Shown in pieces: positions 1-9,134 of a stretch of DNA of 52,115 nucleotides. Numbering within the stretch: the first letter of the stretch is position 1; the number at the start of each line of letters is the position of its first letter. The stretch covers positions 1 through 52,115 of the forward strand of contig JAEWPH010000288.1 of assembly GCA_023460715.1 (NCBI GenBank), read 5' to 3'. The position numbers were made by a program, and so were the translations under genes. The notes below the pieces were generated by a model. It searched no databases and was not told the origin of the DNA. It saw only the letters and a program-made list of their open reading frames with translations. The stretch comes from Pseudomonadota bacterium (GTDB lineage Bacteria; Pseudomonadota; Gammaproteobacteria; Burkholderiales; Burkholderiaceae_C).

Positions 1-2259
1 GCCGTGGGACAAGCGCTGGCCGGCTCCGGCCTGGCGGTCGACGAAGGCCCGAGCGGCGCCCTGCGCATCCGGCTGCGGACTCCGGCAGACGGGGCCGACC
101 GCCCCGCCCCCGCTGCAGCCACCCCCATCGCCGGCGATGCCACCACCGCCGCCCCTGCAGAGGCTGAAACGGCGGCCACGCTCGCCCCGGTGGTCGTGGC
201 CGACCGGCGGCTCGGCGGTTCGCTGATGCAGCCCACCCGCCAGGTCACCGTGATCGAAGCGCAGGAGCTCGACGACCTGCGGGCCAGCGCGCCCAACCTG
301 GGCGCCCTGCTGACCAAGGCCGTTCCGGGCCTGTCCGACTCCAGCCGCAACCTGACCGACTTCGGCCAGACCCTTCGGGGGCGCAACGCGCTGGTCATCG
401 TGGACGGCATCCCGCTCAACACCAACCGCGACAGCTCGCGCAATTTGGTCAACATCGACCCCAGCCGCATCGAACGGGTGGAAGTGGTGCGCGGCAGCAG
501 CGCCATCTATGGCAGTGGCGCGACGGGCGGCGTGATCTCGGTGACCACGCGCCCGGTCGGCGGGGAGCCGGTGGCGCAGACCACGGTGGGCCTGGATGCC
601 GCGCTGTCGCATCTGGACCGCCATGGCCTGGGAGGCCAAGTCCAGCACTACTTCTCGGGCCGCGGCGAAGTCGTCGACTACGAGCTGGACCTGTCCGGGC
701 GCCGCATCGGGGGGGCCTATGACGGGCATGGCGACCGCGTGGCGCCGGACGCCAGCCAGGGCGACCTGTTCGACTCCAACCACTACAGCGTGGGCGGCAA
801 GCTGGGCCTGCGCATCGATGCGGACCAGCGCATCCAGATCGCGGCGAGCTATCTGCGGGCGCACCAGCACTCCGACTACGCCAGCGACCCTGCCGTCAAC
901 AGCGCCCCGCTGGGCAGCGCGGCGGCCCGGGCGCTGCGCGGGCTGTCGCTGGCAGACCAGAACCAGGTGGAGAACACGCTGCTGAGCGTGGGCTACGACC
1001 ACAAGGACCTGGGGGGCAGCAGCTTGTCGGCGCTGCTCTATGGCCGGGACAACTTCACCCGGTTTGCACCGGCCGATCTGCGCACCAACGTGAACCGGGG
1101 CAACAACGTGGACCAGGTGATGCAGAACAACAAGGTCTTCGGCGGGCGGCTCACCATCGACACCCCGCTGGATGCGCAGCAGGCAACCCGTCTGGTGTGG
1201 GGTGCGGACTTCATCGAGGAACGCAGCAACATGCCGTTGGACGTCTTCGATCCGGCGGCCTACGACGCCAGCGGCGGCCTGGTGTTCCGGCCCATCCGCC
1301 GGCTGACGTACATGCCCTGGACGACGACGCGCAGCGTGGGCGCCTTCGGCCAGTTGCAGCACCGCTTCAGCGACCGGTGGTCGGCCGAGGGCGGCCTGCG
1401 CTACGAGCGCGCGCAGGCGAGCTTTGACGACTTCCAGCCGCTGTCCCAATCACGCCGGCCGAACCCGGCCACGGTGAGCGGCGGCAAGGTCAGCTACGAC
1501 GCCCTGCTCTACAACGCGGGCGTGTCCTTCAAGCCCGTGCGCAACCACGAGGTGTACGCCTCGTTCAGCCAGGGCTTCGATCTGCCGGACATCGGCCTGC
1601 AGGTGCGCAATGCCGGCGCGGCGTTCGACATCAATGCGTCCGACCTCGAACCGGTGGAGACGGACAACTTCGAACTGGGCTGGCGCGGCAGCGTGGGCGA
1701 TACGGCCGCCACGCTGGCGGCGTTCCATTCCCGCTCGGACCTGGGCGCCATCCAGTCCTTCAACAACGGCCTGCGCCTGCAGCGCACGCGCGAGCGCATC
1801 CGCGGCATCGAAGCGACCATCGACCATTACGGCACGGACTGGTCGACCGGCGGCACGCTGACCTGGATGCAGGGCCGTGAGACGCCGCAGGGCGCGGTGC
1901 AAGACCAGATCATGACCGGCTACCGCATCCCGCCGCTGAAGGTCACCGCCTATGTGCAGTACCAGTCCGGCGAACGCTGGAGCGTGCGCACGCAGCTGAC
2001 CTGGTTCGGCGCACGCGACTACCGCCTGCCCGACGGGCGCACCCAGTTCGCCCGCGCCGACGTGCACAGCTACTACACGGTGGACATCGTCGGACGCTGG
2101 CGCATCGACCCCAAGAACTCGGTGACCGTGGGCGTGCAGAACCTGTTCAACCGCTACTACCTGCCGCTGTACAGCCAGCTCATGCGCAGTGGCCGCAACG
2201 ACAGCCGCCTGCCCGCGGCGGGCGCGGTGCTGACGGCCAGCTACACGCACCGCTGGTGA
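1..2259 (+). CDS. TonB-dependent siderophore receptor with STN domain (5' end missing)
   Basis: This outer-membrane gated porin imports a ferric siderophore using TonB/ExbBD energy. The reading frame is open at base 1, so the start codon and signal peptide lie outside the window. The first 25 or so residues look like the end of an STN (secretin/TonB N-terminal) domain, which in transducing receptors contacts a FecR-type anti-sigma factor. An Ala/Pro-rich linker follows, then the plug with the motifs QTLRGRNALVIVDGIPLNTN and RVEVVRGSSAIYGSGATGG, then a barrel ending in the usual C-terminal aromatic residue (HRW, then stop). The plug resembles IutA/hydroxamate receptors more than vitamin B12 receptors; the ligand is inferred, not shown. 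At least 752 residues are visible. The gene converges on the BMP importer, and a bidirectional terminator lies between them. Confidence 0.9.
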   Translation, partial: AVGQALAGSGLAVDEGPSGALRIRLRTPADGADRPAPAAATPIAGDATTAAPAEAETAATLAPVVVADRRLGGSLMQPTRQVTVIEAQELDDLRASAPNLGALLTKAVPGLSDSSRNLTDFGQTLRGRNALVIVDGIPLNTNRDSSRNLVNIDPSRIERVEVVRGSSAIYGSGATGGVISVTTRPVGGEPVAQTTVGLDAALSHLDRHGLGGQVQHYFSGRGEVVDYELDLSGRRIGGAYDGHGDRVAPDASQGDLFDSNHYSVGGKLGLRIDADQRIQIAASYLRAHQHSDYASDPAVNSAPLGSAAARALRGLSLADQNQVENTLLSVGYDHKDLGGSSLSALLYGRDNFTRFAPADLRTNVNRGNNVDQVMQNNKVFGGRLTIDTPLDAQQATRLVWGADFIEERSNMPLDVFDPAAYDASGGLVFRPIRRLTYMPWTTTRSVGAFGQLQHRFSDRWSAEGGLRYERAQASFDDFQPLSQSRRPNPATVSGGKVSYDALLYNAGVSFKPVRNHEVYASFSQGFDLPDIGLQVRNAGAAFDINASDLEPVETDNFELGWRGSVGDTAATLAAFHSRSDLGAIQSFNNGLRLQRTRERIRGIEATIDHYGTDWSTGGTLTWMQGRETPQGAVQDQIMTGYRIPPLKVTAYVQYQSGERWSVRTQLTWFGARDYRLPDGRTQFARADVHSYYTVDIVGRWRIDPKNSVTVGVQNLFNRYYLPLYSQLMRSGRNDSRLPAAGAVLTASYTHRW

Positions 2260-2267
2260 ATCGGCGC

Positions 2268-2300
2268 AAAAAAAGGGCTGCCTTGTGGCAGCCCTTTTTT
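2268..2300. terminator. Bidirectional rho-independent terminator
   Basis: An A-run, the stem AGGGCTGCC, a TTGT loop, the stem GGCAGCCCT and a T-run form a perfect hairpin. It works on both strands and separates the convergent TonB receptor and BMP importer genes. Confidence 0.9.
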
Positions 2301-2338
2301 ATCCCACGCCGTGCGTCCAGCGCACGGCACGCAGCGGC

Positions 2339-3499
2339 TTACTTCTTGTCGCCGCCGGGCACGCTGCCTTCCACGCCCTTGACGTAGAAGTTCACGCCGC
2401 CCAGGAACTTGTCGTCCGCCACGGCGTCCTTGGCCAGGATTTCCTTGCCGTCCTGGCCGACGATCGGGCCCTTCCAGATCACGAAGCTGCCGTCCTGCAG
2501 GCCCTTCTTCACTTCGTCGACCTTGGCCTTGGTTTCGGCCGGCACGTCTTCGGCGATGGACACCATGTCGATCGCGCCTTCCTTCACGCCCCACCAGCTC
2601 TGGCCGGTCGTCCAGGTGCCTTCCAGCGCATCCTTGGTGGCCTTGATGTAGTACGGGCCCCAGTTGATCACCGCCGAGCCCAGGTGGGCCTTGGGGCCGT
2701 AGGCGGTCATGTCGGAGTCCCAGCCGAAGGCGCGCTTGCCCTTTTCCTGCGCCGTCTTCAGCACGGCAGGGGAGTCGGTGTTCTGGAACAGCACGTCGGC
2801 GCCGCCGTTGATCAGCGAGGTGGCGGCTTCCGTTTCCTTCGGCGGGCTGAACCATTCGCTCACCCACACCACCTAGGTCTTGATCTTGGGATTGACCGAC
2901 TGCGCGCCCAGCGTGAAGCTGTTGATGTTGCGGATCACCTCGGGAATCGGCACCGAGCCCACCACGCCCAGCGTGTTGGTCTTGGTCATGGCACCGGCGA
3001 TCACGCCGGCCATGTAGGCACCTTCGTAGGTGCGGCTGTCGTAGGCGCGCACGTTCTCGGCCGTCTTGTAGCCGGTGGCGTGCTCGAACTTCACATCCTT
3101 GAAGTCGGGGGCGATCTTCTGGATGGTTTCCATGTAGCCGAAGGTGGTGCCGAAGATCAGCTTGTTGCCTTGGCCGGCCATGTCGCGCAGCACGCGCTCG
3201 GCGTCGGCAGATTCCGGGACGCTTTCCACGAAGCTCGTCACGACCTTGTCGCCGAATTCCTTCTCGATGGCCTTGCGGCCGTTATCGTGGGCGAACGACC
3301 AGCCGCCGTCGCCCACCGGGCCAACGTAGGCGAACGCGATCTTCAAAGGCTCGGCCTTGGGTGCCGGCGCGGCCGCGGCAGGTGCAGCGGCGGGCGCCGG
3401 TGCGGGCTCTTCCTTCTTGCCGCAGCCGGCCAGCGCGGCAGCCGCCACGGCGGAGAGCGCAGCCGCCTTGAGCAGGGAGCGCTTGGAGATGTCGTTCAT
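2339..3499 (-). pseudogene. BMP family ABC transporter substrate-binding lipoprotein, interrupted by in-frame TAG
   Basis: This would be the periplasmic lipid-anchored binding protein of a nucleoside/purine ABC importer (BmpA/PnrA family). Translation starts MNDISKRSLLKAAAL, with a signal peptide and the lipobox LAGC, so Cys would be lipidated; an Ala/Pro-rich linker and the BMP fold follow. Codon 209 is TAG (2873-2875). The same frame then continues without any lesion for 177 codons to TAA at 2339, and the sequence on both sides (PKIKT, stop, VVWVSEWF) reads as one uninterrupted domain. A single AAG-to-TAG change would explain it. A good Shine-Dalgarno (AGAGGAA) precedes the ATG. As written, the product loses about half of the ligand-binding protein. 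A sequencing error or amber suppression cannot be excluded. It is the last gene of the importer operon, 79 bp after the second permease. Confidence 0.85.
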
Positions 3500-3578
3500 G
3501 TCGATTCCTCTTTAGGGGTGTGTTGAAAGCGGGGAGAGCGTAACAAAAACAGGTGGCGAACAGCCGGCAAACCGGGCA

Positions 3579-4499
3579 TCAGGACCCGGGATAGAACGGC
3601 TTGCCCAGCGAGGCCGGCATGTTCACGCGGATCCAGGTCGGATTGCGCGAGATCAGTGCCAGCACCACGATGGTCGCCAGGTAGGGCAGCATGCTCAGCA
3701 GCTGGCTCGCTACCTCCACCCCCGTGGCCTGCAGGTGGAACTGCAGCATCGTCACGCCACCGAACAGATAAGCCCCAAGCAACACCCGTGCCGGGCGCCA
3801 GGTGGCGAAGGTGGTGAGCGCCAGCGCGATCCAGCCGCGCCCGGCCACCATGCCCTCCACCCACAGCGGCGTGTACACCGTGGAGATGTAGGCGCCCGAC
3901 AGCCCGCACAGCGCCCCGCCCACCATCACCGCCGCCAGGCGGATGCGGCGCACCGGGTAGCCCAGGGCATGGGCCGACTCGGGCGACTCGCCCACCGAGC
4001 GCAGCACCAGGCCGGCGCGCGAGCGGTACAGGAACCAGATCAGCGCAGCCACCAGCACCATGGTCAGGTACACGATGGGATGCTGGCGAAACAGCGCGGG
4101 CCCCGCCAGCGGAATGTCGGACAGCACGGGAATGGCGTACTTGGGCAGTTCCGGCAGCTTGGCCTGGACGTAGTTGATGCCGACGAAGGCGGAAAAGCCC
4201 ACGCCGAACAGGCTCAGCGCCAGGCCGGTGGCGTACTGGTTGGTGTTGAGCCAGATCACCAGCACGCCGAAGACGCCCGCCAGCAACGCGCCGGCCGCCA
4301 TGCCGGCCGCAAAGCCCAGCCAGGTGTTGCCCGTGTGGACCACGGTGGCAAAGCCTGCGATGGCGGCGCAGAGCATCATGCCTTCGGCCCCCAGGTTCAC
4401 GATGCCGGACTTTTCGTTGATCAGCAGGCCCAGCGCCGCGATGGCGAGGACGGTGCCGGCGCTGAGCGTGGAGCCCAGCAGCAGTGCGTAGGACTCCAT
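3579..4499 (-). CDS. ABC transporter permease of BMP-type nucleoside importer (second permease)
   Basis: This inner-membrane permease of 306 residues is one half of the translocation channel of a nucleoside/purine importer of the NupPQ/YufPQ type. It belongs to the BPD_transp_2 family, with about eight to ten hydrophobic segments and the conserved stretch LLINEKSGIVNLGAEGMM near the N-terminus. The start MESYALLLGS is chosen because its ATG overlaps the stop of the upstream permease by one base (TGATG), which indicates translational coupling. An open frame upstream of this ATG runs antiparallel to conserved sequence of the first permease gene and is not used. Confidence 0.92.
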   Translation of the reverse strand: MESYALLLGSTLSAGTVLAIAALGLLINEKSGIVNLGAEGMMLCAAIAGFATVVHTGNTWLGFAAGMAAGALLAGVFGVLVIWLNTNQYATGLALSLFGVGFSAFVGINYVQAKLPELPKYAIPVLSDIPLAGPALFRQHPIVYLTMVLVAALIWFLYRSRAGLVLRSVGESPESAHALGYPVRRIRLAAVMVGGALCGLSGAYISTVYTPLWVEGMVAGRGWIALALTTFATWRPARVLLGAYLFGGVTMLQFHLQATGVEVASQLLSMLPYLATIVVLALISRNPTWIRVNMPASLGKPFYPGS

Positions 4500-5578
4500 C
4501 AGCGGGCTCCCTGGCTGGTGCGGCCCACCCAGCGGATCCGGTAGGCGATCAGCGTGTCGCACGCCAGCAGCGTGAACAGCAACAGCCCCTGGAACACGCC
4601 GGTGAGCGATTTGGGCAGGCCCAGGCGCGACTGCGCCAGTTCGCCGCCGATATAGAACATGCTCATGAGGATGGCCGAGAAGACCATGCCCACGGGGTGC
4701 AGCCGCCCGACGAAGGCCACGATGATGGCCGCGAAGCCGTAGCCCGCCGGCACATAGGGCGTGAGCTGGCCGATGGGGCCGGCCACCTCCAGCGCGCCCG
4801 CCAGGCCGGCGGCGCCGCCCGAGACCAGCAGCGCCGTCCACAGCGCGCGGCGCGACGAAAAGCCCGCGTAACGCGCCGCCGCCGGCGCCAGGCCGCCCAC
4901 CTGCTGGGCAAAGCCCGCCCGCGTGCGGAACAGAAACACCCACAGCGCGGCTGCGCCGGCCAGGGCCAGCAGCAGGCCGATGGTGACGCGCGAGCCCTGC
5001 ATGAGCTTGGGGATCTGCGTCACGCGCTCGAAGGTCTTGGTCTGCGGGAAGTTGTAGCCCATGGGGTCCTTCCACGGCCCGTAGACCAGATAGCCCAGCA
5101 CCAGCGTGGCCACGTAGACCAGCATCAGGCTCACCAGGATCTCGTTGGCGTTGAACCGGTCACGCAGCAGCGCCGTGATGCCCGCCCAGGCCATGCCGCC
5201 CAGCACGCCGGCCAGCAGGATGGCGGGCACGATCCACGGCCCGGTGGTCTTGTCGGCCAGCAGCGCGATGCCGCCTGCCGCGACCGCCCCGATCACGAAC
5301 TGCCCTTCCGCGCCGATGTTCCACACGTTGGAGCGGAAGCACACGGCCAGCCCCAGCGCGATGAGCAGCAGCGGCGTGGCCTTGACCATGAGTTCGCCGA
5401 TGGCGTACTGCGACTTGATGGGCTCCCAGAAGAACACCTGCAGCCCGCGCACCGGGTCCTTGCCCAGCGCGGCGAACAGGGCCACCCCGATAAGCACCGT
5501 CACCGCCAGGGCGAGCAGCGGCGAGCCGTACGTCCACAGCCTGGAAGCCTGGGGACGCGGTTCCAGCTTAATGGACAT
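4499..5578 (-). CDS. ABC transporter permease of BMP-type nucleoside importer (first permease)
   Basis: This inner-membrane permease of 359 residues is the partner of the next gene. Starting at MSIKLEPRPQ, it has an N-terminal membrane anchor, then the family signature FRSNVWNIGAEGQFVIGA and further hydrophobic helices. An earlier in-frame ATG exists, but MSIKLEP gives the usual family N-terminus. The start overlaps the 3' end of the ATPase gene by 11 bp, so the three genes are translationally coupled. YufP/NupP-type permeases are slightly longer than their YufQ partners, as here (359 against 306 residues). Confidence 0.92.
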   Translation of the reverse strand: MSIKLEPRPQASRLWTYGSPLLALAVTVLIGVALFAALGKDPVRGLQVFFWEPIKSQYAIGELMVKATPLLLIALGLAVCFRSNVWNIGAEGQFVIGAVAAGGIALLADKTTGPWIVPAILLAGVLGGMAWAGITALLRDRFNANEILVSLMLVYVATLVLGYLVYGPWKDPMGYNFPQTKTFERVTQIPKLMQGSRVTIGLLLALAGAAALWVFLFRTRAGFAQQVGGLAPAAARYAGFSSRRALWTALLVSGGAAGLAGALEVAGPIGQLTPYVPAGYGFAAIIVAFVGRLHPVGMVFSAILMSMFYIGGELAQSRLGLPKSLTGVFQGLLLFTLLACDTLIAYRIRWVGRTSQGAR

Positions 5579-7163
5579 GGGCGGCCCCTTCCTGCGCGGC
5601 GGCGCCATCCATGCGGGCCAGCTGGGACTGCACGTCCGCATGCCACAGCCCGCTCATCCATTCGCCGATGCGCTCGACCGTGGCGTCGGCACGGTCCACC
5701 GACGGCGACAGGTGGCCCTTGGCCACCACGTGCAGCCGGTCACAGATCTCGAACAGCTCGTCCAGCTCCTCGCTGACCACCAGCACGGCGCAGCCGGCGT
5801 CACGCAGGGCCAGGATTTCGCCGCGGATCTGCGCGGCCGCCCCCACGTCCACGCCCCAGGTGGGCTGGGACACGATGAGCAGCTTGGGGTTCGCATCGAT
5901 CTCGCGCCCCACGATGAACTTCTGCAGGTTGCCGCCGGACAGCGACTTGGCCGCGGCATGGGGCCCGCCCGCCTTGACATGGAAGCGCTCGATGATGGCG
6001 CGGGCATGCGCGGCCAGCGCGCCGGTGCGGATCCAGCCGCCCCCGCCGACGCAGTTGCTGCGCGTGAGCAGCAGGTTGTGCGCCAGGCCCATGGTAGGCA
6101 CGGCACCGCGGCCCAGCCGCTCCTCGGGCACGAAATGCAGGCCGAGGGCGCGGCGCTGGCGCGGGTTCATGCGACCCACGGGCCGGCCGCCGACCTGCAC
6201 CGTGGCCTCTGCGGCGCGCGTGTCTTCGCCCGACAGCGCATACATCAGTTCCTTCTGGCCGTTGCCGGAGACGCCGGCGATGCCGACGACCTCGCCGGCG
6301 CGCACTTCGAACGCCATGTCGATCAGGTCCACGCCGAACTGGTCCGCCCGCGGCAGGCTCAGCGACTGCACGCGCAGCACCGCTGCGCCCGCCTGCACCG
6401 GCCGGTGTGTCAGTGCCGGCGGCTCCGCACCGATCATCATGCGCGACAGCGAGGCGTTGGTTTCCTCCGCCGGGTTGCAGACGCCCGTCACCTTGCCGCC
6501 GCGCAGCACCGTGCAGGCCGTGCACAGCGCGCGGATCTCGTGCAGCTTGTGGCTGATGTACAGGATGCTGCAGCCTTCGCTGGCCAGCTTGCGCAGCACC
6601 ACGAAGAGCTTCTCGACCGCCTGGGGCGTGAGCACCGACGTGGGCTCGTCCAGGATCAGCAACTTGGGGTTGGTGAGCAGCGCGCGGATGATCTCCACCC
6701 GCTGCATCTCGCCCACCGACAGCGTGTGCACCGGGCGGTGGGGATCGATGTCCAGGCCGTACTCGGCCGCGGTGGCGGTGATGCGGCGCGTGACCTCGGC
6801 CAGCTGCAGGCTCTTGTCCAGGCCCAGCCAGACGTTCTCGGCCACGGTGAGTGTGTCGAATAGGCTGAAATGCTGGAACACCATGGCGATGCCCAGCGCC
6901 CGCGCTTCCTGCGGGTTGCGGATCTGCACGGGCCGGCCGTCGAAGTGCATCTGGCCTTCGTCGGGCTTGACGGCGCCGTAGATGATCTTCATCAGGGTGG
7001 ACTTGCCGGCGCCGTTCTCGCCCAGTACGGCATGCACCTCGCCGGGCTGCACGGTGAGCGACACGCCGCTGTTGGCGACGACCGCCGGGTAGCGCTTGGT
7101 GATGCCCGTCAGCTGCAGACGCGGCACCACGGCACCCGGCGGCGGGGTGGGGGAAGAATTCAT
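5568..7163 (-). CDS. ABC transporter ATP-binding protein, duplicated domains (NupO/RbsA-like)
   Basis: This cytoplasmic ATPase of 531 residues energises the nucleoside/purine importer. It has two fused nucleotide-binding domains. The first has Walker A GENGAGKST (near residue 49), the signature LSVGEMQRVEI and Walker B LLILDEPTSVL. The second has the degenerate Walker A GVSGNGQKE and LSGGNLQKFIVGRE, then SQPTWGVDVGAAAQIR. This asymmetric pattern is typical of the RbsA/MglA/NupO class that works with BPD_transp_2 permeases. It is the first gene of the minus-strand operon ATPase-permease-permease-binding protein. The LysR gene ends 82 bp upstream on the same strand. The exact purine or nucleoside substrate cannot be read from the sequence. 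Confidence 0.93.
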   Translation of the reverse strand: MNSSPTPPPGAVVPRLQLTGITKRYPAVVANSGVSLTVQPGEVHAVLGENGAGKSTLMKIIYGAVKPDEGQMHFDGRPVQIRNPQEARALGIAMVFQHFSLFDTLTVAENVWLGLDKSLQLAEVTRRITATAAEYGLDIDPHRPVHTLSVGEMQRVEIIRALLTNPKLLILDEPTSVLTPQAVEKLFVVLRKLASEGCSILYISHKLHEIRALCTACTVLRGGKVTGVCNPAEETNASLSRMMIGAEPPALTHRPVQAGAAVLRVQSLSLPRADQFGVDLIDMAFEVRAGEVVGIAGVSGNGQKELMYALSGEDTRAAEATVQVGGRPVGRMNPRQRRALGLHFVPEERLGRGAVPTMGLAHNLLLTRSNCVGGGGWIRTGALAAHARAIIERFHVKAGGPHAAAKSLSGGNLQKFIVGREIDANPKLLIVSQPTWGVDVGAAAQIRGEILALRDAGCAVLVVSEELDELFEICDRLHVVAKGHLSPSVDRADATVERIGEWMSGLWHADVQSQLARMDGAAAQEGAAHVH

Positions 7164-7220
7164 GCGGGCGATTGTCTCTTAGTTTGGCGGGGGCCCCATG
7201 CAGTGAAAACCGCAGTGGGG

Positions 7221-7258
7221 CAAGCGCCTGGGGCGCCAAAAGCTATCATTTTCGGAGC
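7221..7258 (+). repeat. Dispersed AGCTATCA element, copy 1 (partial)
   Basis: The sequence contains CAAGCGC, GGCGC and AGCTATCATTTT followed by GGAGC, matching the right half of the dispersed family. Read on the minus strand it forms the last codons and the TGA stop of the LysR gene and most of the spacer before the ABC ATPase gene. Confidence 0.7.
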
Positions 7259-8175
7259 ATCGAGGCCACCGCCTTCACGCCTTCGCGCAGCCAGGCCGCT
7301 GCCGCCGAATGGTGCGAGCGGGCATGCCAGAGCTGGTAGTACATGAGGCGGGGAAAGGGCACGGGGCACGGCAGGATGGCCAGCGGCAGCTGGCGCGTGT
7401 ATCGCTCGCAGAACTGCCGGCCGGTGGTGAGCACAAGCAAGCTCGATGCCACCATCTCCGGGATCAGGCTGAAATGCGCGCAGCGCGCGGTGATGTGGCG
7501 GCGCAGCCCCAGCGCATCCAGGTGGGCGTCGATGACGCCGCGGGCGCCGGGATGGGTGGGCGTGGGCGCGATGTGCTCGGCCGCCAGCCAGCCATCGGCA
7601 TCCCAGCCCCGGCGCACGGCCGGGTGGGACTGGCTGACCAAGCTCACCACCTCGTCGCCGAACAGCCGGGCCATGTGCAGGTCTTCGGGCGGCTGGGGCC
7701 AGTTGCCGATGACGACGTCGACCTCGCCCTGCGCCAGGTGCGCGTGGTAGTGGGCATCGGGCGACAGGGGCAGGATCTCCACCGGGCACAGCGGCGCCTC
7801 GGTCTTCAGGTGGGCCATCAGCCGGGGCAGGAAGAGCGGGTCCAGGTAGTCGCTGGCAGCGATGCGGAAGGTGCGCGTGGCCGTGCGCGGATCGAAGCCG
7901 CGAGCGTCCGAGAACAGCCCTTCCGCCGCACGCAGGATGCTGGCCGCCGGCTCCACCATGCGCAGCCCGGCCTCGGTGGGCAGCATGGCCGCGCCCGAGC
8001 GCACCAGCAGCGGGTCGCCCGCCAGGTCGCGCAGGCGGCGCAGCGCGGCCGACACGGCGGGCTGGTGCATGCCCAGGCGCACGGCGGCACGCGAAACGCT
8101 TCGTTCAGTGAGCACGGTATGCAGCACCCGGATGAGATGGAGGTCGATCTTGTCGAAAAGGATGTGGTCTCTCAT
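7246..8175 (-). CDS. LysR family transcriptional regulator
   Basis: This 309-residue DNA-binding regulator starts MRDHILFDKIDLHLIRVLHT. The winged helix-turn-helix covers roughly residues 10-70 (RSVSRAAVRLGMHQPAVSAA), followed by a periplasmic-binding-like effector domain. The start is preferred over longer in-frame options because it places the HTH at the usual distance from the N-terminus. It lies on the same strand as, and just upstream of, the BMP-type importer operon, so it may regulate it; there is no direct evidence of that, and the effector is unknown. The last codons derive from the dispersed AGCTATCA repeat on the other strand. Confidence 0.88.
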   Translation of the reverse strand: MRDHILFDKIDLHLIRVLHTVLTERSVSRAAVRLGMHQPAVSAALRRLRDLAGDPLLVRSGAAMLPTEAGLRMVEPAASILRAAEGLFSDARGFDPRTATRTFRIAASDYLDPLFLPRLMAHLKTEAPLCPVEILPLSPDAHYHAHLAQGEVDVVIGNWPQPPEDLHMARLFGDEVVSLVSQSHPAVRRGWDADGWLAAEHIAPTPTHPGARGVIDAHLDALGLRRHITARCAHFSLIPEMVASSLLVLTTGRQFCERYTRQLPLAILPCPVPFPRLMYYQLWHARSHHSAAAAWLREGVKAVASMLRK

Positions 8176-8385
8176 ACGCGGTGGGGCATGCGTCTCATAG
8201 GGCAACGCGTATGCCGCGCTGCAGAAGCTTCTGCACGGCGGTGCCGGCGTGCGGTGCAGGGGCCAGTGGGCTGGCGCAAAAAGCCAATGTACACGCCGCC
8301 CGCAGGTTGAATGACAGGAGCCGTGCACCTGCAGGCCAGGCCAGATGCTGTACCTCGACCCCGGGCGGGCGTCCGTCGCCTTGGC

Positions 8386-8985
8386 TTACATCTCATCGAT
8401 CGGGGTGGACCGGGCGTCCACGCCGGTTGCGGCCTTCCCCGCCGATGCGATGGCGAAGCGGTCGCCCGTGCGGAGGTAGAAGCTCGCGCCGAACCGCCCC
8501 ACCGGATGGAAGTTTTGCAGCCGCACGCGCCAGAGTTCGGTATCTACCAGCCCATCGCGCACGGCCAGCCACTGGACGCGGCCGATGAACACATAGCGGC
8601 TGGGCGTCTCCAGCGTCTCGTGCAGCACGCATTCGAACGCCACGGGCGCTTCGGCGATGCGCGGCGGCGCCACGCTGCGCGAAGGCACGGCGGTCAGCCC
8701 CGCGTGCAGCAGCTCGCTCTGGTCGGGCGGCAGGCTGTCACCACAGGCATGCATGCGCTCGGCCATGGCCTCGTCGGTGATGTGCACCACGAACTCCCCG
8801 GTGCGCAGGATGTGCGCGGCGGTGTCCTTGAGCGCGCCGTCCTGCAGGCGGTTGATGCTGACCATGACGATGGGCGGGTCCTCGCCCACCATGTTGAACA
8901 TGCTGAACGGGGCGGCGTTGACGGTGCCGTCGGGGCCGAGGGTGGTGATCAACGCGATCGGGCGGGGGACGATCAGGCTGGCCAT
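8386..8985 (-). CDS. Flavin reductase-like FMN-binding protein, N-terminus apparently frameshifted
   Basis: This protein belongs to the flavin reductase-like/FMN-binding split-barrel family. Such proteins reduce or bind FMN with NAD(P)H, usually supplying reduced flavin to a partner; the partner is not visible here. From Met at 8985 it has 199 residues, with the family core VPRPIALITTLGPDG and NAAPFSMFNMVGEDPP near the N-terminus. The codons just before this Met read HQRYRL in frame, as expected for the family, but no start codon precedes them in that frame. An ATG at 9032 opens MDIDFSPLTP one base out of frame. Adding one C to the run complementary to 9003-9007 would join the two. The gene is therefore either frameshifted, mis-sequenced or shortened to the internal start. 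Confidence 0.8.
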   Translation of the reverse strand: MASLIVPRPIALITTLGPDGTVNAAPFSMFNMVGEDPPIVMVSINRLQDGALKDTAAHILRTGEFVVHITDEAMAERMHACGDSLPPDQSELLHAGLTAVPSRSVAPPRIAEAPVAFECVLHETLETPSRYVFIGRVQWLAVRDGLVDTELWRVRLQNFHPVGRFGASFYLRTGDRFAIASAGKAATGVDARSTPIDEM

Positions 8986-9080
8986 CAGCCTGTAGCGCTG
9001 GTGGGGGTGAGGGGGGAGAAGTCGATGTCCATGGGGTGGTGGGAAGCAGAAAGCTTGCCTGTAGGCTTTCTCTTTGGGTC

Positions 9081-9134
9081 AAATTGGCTTCTGGCGCTTA
9101 TCTGGTAAGCGCTTGTAGCTATCATTTTGAATAG
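9081..9134 (+). repeat. Dispersed AGCTATCA element, copy 2 (full length)
   Basis: This is one of the clearest copies: AAATTGGCTTCTGGCGCTT, a short spacer, AAGCGCTTGTAGCTATCA and an AT-rich end. It forms the left outer end of the large inverted repeat at 9081-9902. Confidence 0.85.

Noticed and set aside
4500..5075. An N-terminal extension of the second permease frame upstream of 4499
   Set aside because: It overlaps the conserved first permease in another frame and is Arg/Pro-rich; the ATG at 4499 gives the family N-terminus and TGATG coupling.
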